DNA from: Symbiodinium natans
Lineage: Eukaryota; Sar; Dinophyceae; Suessiales; Symbiodiniaceae
Assembly: GCA_905221605.1 (NCBI GenBank)
Contig: CAJNDS010002401.1
Span: forward strand, 295,542 to 359,541
Length of the DNA stretch: 64,000 nucleotides
Direction of reading: 5' to 3'
Made by a program: the position numbers and the translations under genes. The notes beneath the pieces are model-generated. The model saw only the letters and a program-made list of their open reading frames with translations. It was not told where the DNA came from and ran no database searches. Below are positions 59,201 through 64,000 of the stretch, piece after piece (within the stretch, counting starts at the first letter, position 1; the number at the start of each line of letters is the position of its first letter).

Positions 59201-62200
59201 AGTACACATACATCGACAAGCATCTCAACACAAGGCGAGCTTGATGGCGAGCTGACTCCGGCAACTTGAGGTTCCATGCCGGTTCAGGAACTAAAGCAAA
59301 GAATCGCAAAGGAAACAAACAAAGCTGGCGCACATCATTTGCATCTGCCGGGTGTGTGCCGGGCGTGCGCCGGGGGGCCAGCGCTGGCGCGCATCACGCG
59401 CATCAGCTGGGCGCATCCTCGAGGGAGTGGCCAGCGACGGCGCGCATCATGAGCATCAGCTCGGTGTGTGCCGGGGCCAGCGCGGGCGCGCATCACCAGC
59501 ATCAGCTGGGCGTATCCTCGAGGGAGTGGCCAGCGCCGGCGCGCATCATGAGCATCAGCTCGGTGTGTGCCGGGGCCAGCACTGGCGCGCATCATGAGCA
59601 TCAGCTGGGCGTATCCTCGAGGGAGTGGGCGGCGCCGGCACGCATCATGAGCATCAGATCGGCGTGTGCCGGGCCAGCGCGGGCGCGCATCACCAGCATC
59701 AGCTGGGCGTATCCTCGAGGGAGTGGCCATCATGAGCATCAGCTCGGTGTGTGCCGGGGCCAGCGCTGGCGCGCAACATGAGCATCAGCTGGGCGCATCC
59801 TCGAGGGAGTGGCCAGCGACGGCGCGCATCATGAGCATCAGCTCGGTGTGTGCCGGTGCCAGCGCGGGCGCGCATCACCAGCATCAGCTGGGCGTATCCT
59901 CGAGGGAGTGGCCAGCGCCGGCGCGCATCATGAGCATCAGCTCGGTGTGTGCCGGGGCCAGCACTGGCGCGCATCATGAGCATCAGCTGGGCGTATCCTC
60001 GAGGGAGTGGGCGGCGCCGGCACGCATCATGAGCATCAGATCGGCGTGTGCCGGGCCAGCGCGGGCGCGCATCACCAGCATCAGCTGGGCGTATCCTCGA
60101 GGGAGTGGCCATCATGAGCATCAGCTCGGTGTGTGCCGGGGCCAGCGCTGGCGCGCAACATGAGCATCAGCTGGGCGTATCCTCGAGGGAGTGGCCAGCG
60201 CCGGCGCGCATCATGAGCATCAGCTCGGTGTGCGCTGGGGCCAGCACTGGCGCGCAACATGAGCATCAGCTGGGCGTATCCTCGAGGGAGTGGCCAGCGC
60301 CGGCGCGCATCATGAGCATCAGCTCGGTGTGTGCCGGGGCCAGCGCTGGCGCGCAACATGAGCATCAGCTGGGCGCATCCTCGAGGGAGTGGCCAGCGCC
60401 GGCGCGCATCAGGAGCATCAGCTCGGTGTGTGCCGGGGCCAGCGCTGGCGCGCAACATGAGCATCAGCTGGGCGTATCCTCGAGGGAGTGGCCAGCGCCG
60501 GCGCGCATCATGAGCATCAGCTCGGCGTGTGCCGGGGCCAGCGCGGGCGCTCAACATGAGCATTAGCTGCGCGTATCCTCGAGGGAGTGGCCATCATGAG
60601 CATCAGCTCGGTGTGGGGCCAGCTCTGGCGCGCAACATGAGCATCAGCTGGGCGCATCCTCGAGGGAGTGGCCAGCGCCGGCGCGCATCATGAGCATCAG
60701 CTCGGTGTGTGCCGGGGCCAGCGCTGACGCGCAACATGAACATCAGCTGGGCGCATCCTCGAGGGAGTGGCCAGCGCCGGCGCGCATCATGAGCATCAGC
60801 TCGGTGTGTGCCGGGGCCAGCGCTGGCGCGCAACATGAGCATCAGCTGGGCGTATTTTCGAGGGAGTGGCCAGCGCCGGCGCGCATCATGAGCATCAGCT
60901 CGGTGTGTGCCGGGGCCAGCGCTGGCGCGCAACATGAGCATCAGCTGGGCGTATATTTTCGAGGGAGTGGCCAGCGCCGGCGCGCATCATGAGCATCAGC
61001 TCGGCGTGTGCCGGGGCCAGCGCGGGCGCGCATCACCAGCATCAGCTGGGCATATCCTCGAGGGAGTGGCCAGCGCCGGCGCGCATCATGAGCATCAGCT
61101 CGGTGTGTGCCGGGGCCAGCGCTGGCGCGCAACATGAGCATCAGCTGGGCGTATCCTCGAGGGAGTGGCCAGCGCCGGCGCGCATCATGAGCATCAGCTC
61201 GGTGTGTGCTGGGGCCAGCGCTGGCGCTCAACATGAGCATCAGCTGGGCGTATCCTCGAGTGAGTGGCCATCATGAGCATCAGCTCGGTGTGTGCCGGGG
61301 CCAGCGCTGGCGCGCAACCTGAGCATCAGCATCAGCTCGGTGTGTGCCGGGGCCAGCGCTGGCGCGCAACATGAGCATCAGCTGGGCGCATCCTCGAGGG
61401 AGTGGCCAGCGCCGGCGCGCATCATGAGCATCATGGCGCGCAACATGAGCATCAGCTGGGCGCATCCTCGAGGGAGTGGCCAGCGCCGGCGCGCATCATG
61501 AGCATCAGCTCGGTGTGTGCCGGGGCCAGCGCTGGCGCGCAACATGAGCATCAGCTGGGCGCATCCTCGAGGGAGTGGCCAGCGCCGGCGCGCATCAGGA
61601 GCATCAGCTCGGTGTGTGCCGGGGCCAGCGCTGGCGCGCAACATGAGCATCAGCTGGGCGTATCCTCGAGGGAGTGGCCAGCGCCGGCGCGCATCATGAG
61701 CATCAGCTCGGCGTGTGCCGGGGCCAGCGCGGGCGCTCAACATGAGCATTAGCTGCGCGTATCCTCGAGGGAGTGGCCAGCGCCGGCGCGCATCATGAGC
61801 ATCAGCTCGGTGTGCCGGGGCCAGCTGGCGCGCAACATGAGCATCAGCTGGGCGCATCCTCGAGGGAGTGGCCAGTGCCGGCGCGCATCATGAGCATCAG
61901 CTCGGTGTGTGCCGGGGCCAGCGCTGGCGCGCAACATGAGCATCAGCTGGGCGCATCCTCGAGGGAGTGGCCAGCGCCGGCGCGCATCATGAGCATCAGC
62001 TCGGTGTGTGCCGGGGCCAGCGCTGGCGCGCAACATGAGCATCAGCTGGGCGCATCCTCGAGGGAGTGGCCAGCGCCGGCGCGCATCATGAGCATCAGCT
62101 CGGTGTGTGCCGGGGCCAGCGCTGGCGCGCAACATGAGCATCAGCTGGGCGTATCCTCGAGGGAGTGGCCAGCGCCGGCGCGCATCATGAGCATCAGCTC

Positions 62201-63770
62201 GGCGTGTGCCGGGGCCAGCGCGGGCGCGCAACATGAGCATCAGCTGGGCGTATCCTCGAGGGAGTGGCCAGCGCCGGCGCGCATCATGAGCATCAGCTCG
62301 GTGTGTGGGGGCCAGCGCTGGCGCGCAACATGAGCATCAGCTGGGCGCATCCTCGAGGGAGTGGCCAGCGCCGGCGCGCATCATGAGCATCAGCTCGGTG
62401 TGTGCCGGGGCCAGCGCTGGCGCGCAACATGAGCGTCAGCTGGGCGCATCCTCGAAGGGAGTGGCCAGCGCCGGCGCGCATCATGAGCATCAGCTCGGTG
62501 TGTGCCGGGGCCAGCGCTGGCGCGCAACATGAGCATCAGCTGGGCGCATCCTCGAGGGAGTGGCCAGCGCCGGCGCGCATCATGAGCATCAGCTCGGTGT
62601 GTGCCGGGGCCAGCGCTGGCGTGCAACATGAGCATCAGCTGGGCGCATCCTCGAGGGAGTGGCCAGCGCCGGCGCGCATCATGAGCATCAGCTCGGTGTG
62701 TGCCGGGGCCAGCGCTGGCGCGCAACATGAGCATCAGCTGGGCGCATCCTCGAGGGAGTGGCCAGTGCCGGCGCGCATCATGAGCATCAGCTCGGTGTGT
62801 GCCGGGGCCAGCGCTGGCGCGCAACATGAGCATCAGCTGGGCGCATCTTTGAGGGAGTGGCCAGCGCCGGCGCGCATCATGAGCATCAGCTCGGTGTGTG
62901 CCGGGGCCAGCGCCGGCGCGCATCATGAGCATCAGCTCGGTGTGTGCCGGGGCCAGCGCCGGCGCGCAACATGAGCGTCAGCTGGGCGCATCCTCGAGGG
63001 AGTGGCCAGCGCCGGCGCGCATCATGAGCATCAGCTCAGTGTGTGCCGGGGCCAGCGCCGGCGCGCATCATGAGCATCAGCTCGGTGTGCGCCGGGGCCA
63101 GCGCCGGCGCGCAACATGAGCGTCAGCTGGGCGCATCCTCGAGGGAGTGGCCAGCGCCGGCGCGCATCATGAGCATCAGCTCGGTGTGTGCCGGGGCCAG
63201 CGCCGGCGCGCATCATGAGCATCAGCTCGGTGTGCGCCGGGGCCAGCGCCGGCGCGCAACATGAGCGTCAGCTGGGCGCATCCTCGAGGGAGTGGCCAGC
63301 GCCGGCGCGCATCATGAGCATCAGCTCGGTGTGCGCCGGGGCCAGCGCCGGCGCGCAACATGAGCGTCAGCTGGGCGCATCCTCGAGGGAGTGGCCAGCG
63401 CCGGCGCGCATCATGAGCATCAGCTCGGTGTGCGCCGGGGCCAGCGCTGGCGCGCAACATGAGCATCAGGCAGCAGGTGAGGGGCCATCAGCTGGGGCGT
63501 GTCTTCGAGGGAGGGGCCACAGCCGTGGCCAGCATCACCGCTAGGGTCGCCAGGTTTGCAAGGCTGCTGGTGTCTATACGGGGTTGGGAACAACCGGGAA
63601 ATCCTAACCTAAATCCTGAACCCCTACTCTAGCACCGACCCCCCGACCCTAAGTCCCTGCACCTTAAAACTCCAATCTAAATCCTAAACAGCTTGAAGCC
63701 CTAAAACCCTAACAAGCCCAAGGTACATGAAGGTCCCAAGTTCCCGATACTGGGCCCAGATCACGTCGTC
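49402..63770 (-). CDS. BCKDHA: Branched-chain 2-oxoacid dehydrogenase E1 component, alpha subunit; 17 exons, 5' end beyond the window
   Basis: E1 alpha carries out the thiamine-diphosphate-dependent decarboxylation of branched-chain 2-oxoacids in the mitochondrial matrix. Exons in transcript order: 63727-63770, 58775-58827, 58485-58552, 57844-57879, 57213-57257, 56284-56342, 55656-55683, 55058-55108, 54216-54285, 53919-53956, 53421-53470, 52913-52954, 52483-52565, 51506-51558, 50803-50856, 50176-50235, 49402-49470. They total 903 bases, or 300 codons plus stop, with phase kept throughout. Diagnostic peptides in family order are WAQYRELGTFMYR, GKGRQMPVHYC, ITSPLGTQIPQAVGAGY, FFGEGAASEGD, ALNFAATL, ICRNNGWAISTP, EQYAGDGIAARALSYG, MTYRQGHHSTSDD, VMEALKVAE and VERHPEHYAE. 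The first phosphorylation-site serine of the animal enzyme (HHSTSDD) is present; the second position is Asp. Donors are about 5 GT, 8 GC and 3 GA. About 130 N-terminal residues, including any targeting peptide, lie off the right edge. The 50176 boundary could instead be 50179. Confidence 0.93.
49490..49690 (+). repeat. Telomere-type array (TTTAGGG)n on the acceptor side of the last E1 alpha exon
   Basis: About 25 units with TTAGGGC variants. With 49270-49411 it encloses the exon in inverted orientation. Confidence 0.95.
49985..50070. repeat. GA-rich microsatellite in an E1 alpha intron
   Basis: GAGAGA runs broken by GTGTAGAGAGGC, between exons 50176-50235 and 49402-49470. Confidence 0.9.
50375..50475. 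mobile_element. Foldback element, family A, in an E1 alpha intron
   Basis: Lies between exons 50803-50856 and 50176-50235. The right arm has decayed (CGGAACACATCCCAA). Confidence 0.88.
51142..51272 (+). repeat. Telomere-type array (TTTAGGG)n in an E1 alpha intron
   Basis: About 18 perfect units in the intron between exons 51506-51558 and 50803-50856. Confidence 0.96.
52315..52399. mobile_element. Foldback element, family A, in an E1 alpha intron
   Basis: Lies between exons 52483-52565 and 51506-51558. About 20 bases of the left arm are deleted. Confidence 0.87.
52572..52652 (+). repeat. Telomere-type array (TTTAGGG)n in an E1 alpha intron
   Basis: Begins about seven bases from the acceptor of exon 52483-52565. 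A GGTGTATA(G) variant array follows at 52672-52742. Confidence 0.95.
54339..54445. mobile_element. Short element, family C, copy 2, in an E1 alpha intron
   Basis: Shares AAACCCTTATA, CTATAC and ATACTTCGGATCCCTATAA with the copy at 23.97 kb. The left end CCGAAGTATG pairs with the CATACTTCGG-type right block. Confidence 0.72.
54847..54951. mobile_element. Foldback element, family A, in an E1 alpha intron
   Basis: Lies between exons 55058-55108 and 54216-54285. Tips are GGGATGCTGCCCC and GGGGGAACGTCCCA. Confidence 0.87.
55261..55360. mobile_element. Foldback element, family A, in an E1 alpha intron
   Basis: Lies between exons 55656-55683 and 55058-55108. The right arm has decayed. Confidence 0.87.
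55656..55683 (-). other. BCKDHA: 28-base micro-exon of E1 alpha
   Basis: Encodes NFAATLRSQ, needed to bridge GDFAVAL to VLFICRNNGW. It is the smallest exon recovered. CAGGTTC occurs at this exon's donor boundary and again at the next exon's acceptor boundary. Confidence 0.88.
55910..56010. mobile_element. Foldback element, family A, in an E1 alpha intron
   Basis: Well-preserved copy between exons 56284-56342 and 55656-55683, with arms pairing over about 45 bases. Confidence 0.92.
57030..57185 (-). repeat. Telomere-type array (CCCTAAA)n in an E1 alpha intron
   Basis: About 22 units with one truncated unit near 57105. Lies on the donor side of exon 57213-57257. Confidence 0.96.
57341..57500. 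mobile_element. Foldback element, family E, in an E1 alpha intron
   Basis: The arms CTACTTGAAGGTTCATGG...TTACTAACCAAT and ATTGGTTAGTAAG...CATGAACCTTCAAGTAG pair over about 35 bases. A second pair (AGGGGTATTATTATT region) lies inside. It lies between exons 57844-57879 and 57213-57257. Confidence 0.88.
59095..59205. repeat. Microsatellite (TA)n with ATATACATATATCTACAT repeats
   Basis: Three copies of an 18-21-base ATATCTACATATTATATAC unit inside TA runs. It lies in the same intron as the 99-bp minisatellite. Confidence 0.92.
59340..63540. repeat. Minisatellite of 99-bp units, about 40 copies, inside an E1 alpha intron
   Basis: The unit has two related halves of about 46 and 53 bases, each with CATGAGCATCAGCT. 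The first half continues with GTGTGTGCCGGGGCCAGCGC and the second with the XhoI-site block CCTCGAGGGAGTGG. Variants include GCGTATCC versus GCGCATCC, and CATCAGGAGCATCAG. Higher-order structure is visible: a block of about 382 bases at 59.37-59.76 kb recurs at 59.76-60.14 kb; variants at 60409 and 60549 recur about 1186 bases later; and near 62.9-63.3 kb the period becomes 145 (99+46). Because 99 is divisible by three, frames stay open on both strands, but half-unit insertions shift frame. Exons of E1 alpha at 63.77 and 58.83 kb flank the array. Confidence 0.95.
63727..63770 (-). other. BCKDHA: E1 alpha exon, most 5' exon in the window
   Basis: Encodes DDVIWAQYRELGTFM, matching the conserved QYREAG segment of E1 alpha. 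The acceptor ends GGACAG and the donor is GT after CAT. The next exon is 4.9 kb away, across the 99-bp minisatellite. The junction restores the reading MYRGFS. Confidence 0.88.
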
Positions 63771-63944
63771 CTGTCCGCGAGTTTCAGGCTTAGGGCTTGG
63801 GCTTTTGCCGGGTTCCCGGGGTTCCCATAGGGTTTGAGGTTGATGCTTTATAGGGCCAAGCGGTTCGGGCTTAGGGCTTGAGGTTGAAGGTTTAGGGGTT
63901 TCGGAGCTCGCTCTACTCTGGCCGTACAGTAAGAAGCCTCCAAG

Positions 63945-64000
63945 TTGGGATGTTCCCCCTTCTACTAACAGTCCTCAATAGGAATTACAGTACCCCCCCC
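63945..64000. mobile_element. Foldback element, family A, cut by the window edge
   Basis: The left arm TTGGGATGTTCCCC and centre are present. The right arm is off the end. Confidence 0.85.

Noticed and set aside
59340-63540. CRISPR-like array
   Set aside because: There are no unique spacers. It is a continuous tandem repeat in a eukaryotic intron with no cas genes.
59266-63544. Long open frames of 60-190 codons on both strands across the 99-bp array, resembling a repeat protein of 33-residue units
   Set aside because: The period is divisible by three, so any stop-free unit stays open in several frames. Half-unit insertions shift the frame, and the array lies between two E1 alpha exons on the opposite strand.

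Overview
The window looks like nuclear DNA of a dinoflagellate, probably a symbiodiniacean or other core dinoflagellate. The reasons are: telomere-type TTTAGGG/CCCTAAA tracts scattered through the interior; every gene I could support lying on the minus strand; very short exons with GT, GC and GA donor sites and an AG|G acceptor; and ubiquitin-like plus ankyrin-repeat proteins of the type abundant in these genomes. There is no prokaryotic gene organisation, and no rRNA or tRNA gene was recognised.

Most coding sequence is in minus-strand exons of roughly 30-125 bases that single-frame ORFs miss. I rebuilt genes by translating the islands between telomere-type tracts and checking that reading phase carried across each junction. 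From left to right: an ankyrin-repeat gene (about 2.0-6.3 kb, possibly to 8.3 kb); unassigned exon-like islands (9-13.4 kb); an ABC-type ATPase fused to a GNAT-like acetyltransferase domain, resembling the family known as COG2401 (14.2-19.4 kb); a second ATPase of that family (22.7-27.4 kb) with candidate upstream exons (28.7-29.1 kb); a frame-broken ubiquitin-like/ankyrin gene (30.2-32.6 kb); a roughly 1.45-kb-offset segmental duplication (34.4-36.7 kb); a probable AT-hook gene (38.0-43.0 kb); an intact single-exon ubiquitin-like/ankyrin gene (44.3-45.5 kb); exon-like islands (46-49 kb); and 17 exons of branched-chain 2-oxoacid dehydrogenase E1 alpha (49.4 kb to beyond 63.77 kb), whose 5' part lies off the right edge.

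The introns hold most of the repeats: telomere-type tracts, 13 copies or fragments of a palindromic foldback element, at least three other inverted-repeat families, microsatellites, and a 4.2-kb minisatellite of 99-bp units inside one E1 alpha intron. Telomere-type tracts tend to lie against exons in a fixed orientation, with the CCCTAAA strand just before the acceptor and the TTTAGGG strand just after the donor. Many introns also carry the same 2-6 bases at both boundaries, as insertion of intron-generating elements would leave.

All identifications are by eye from translated motifs. No database search or transcript evidence was available.
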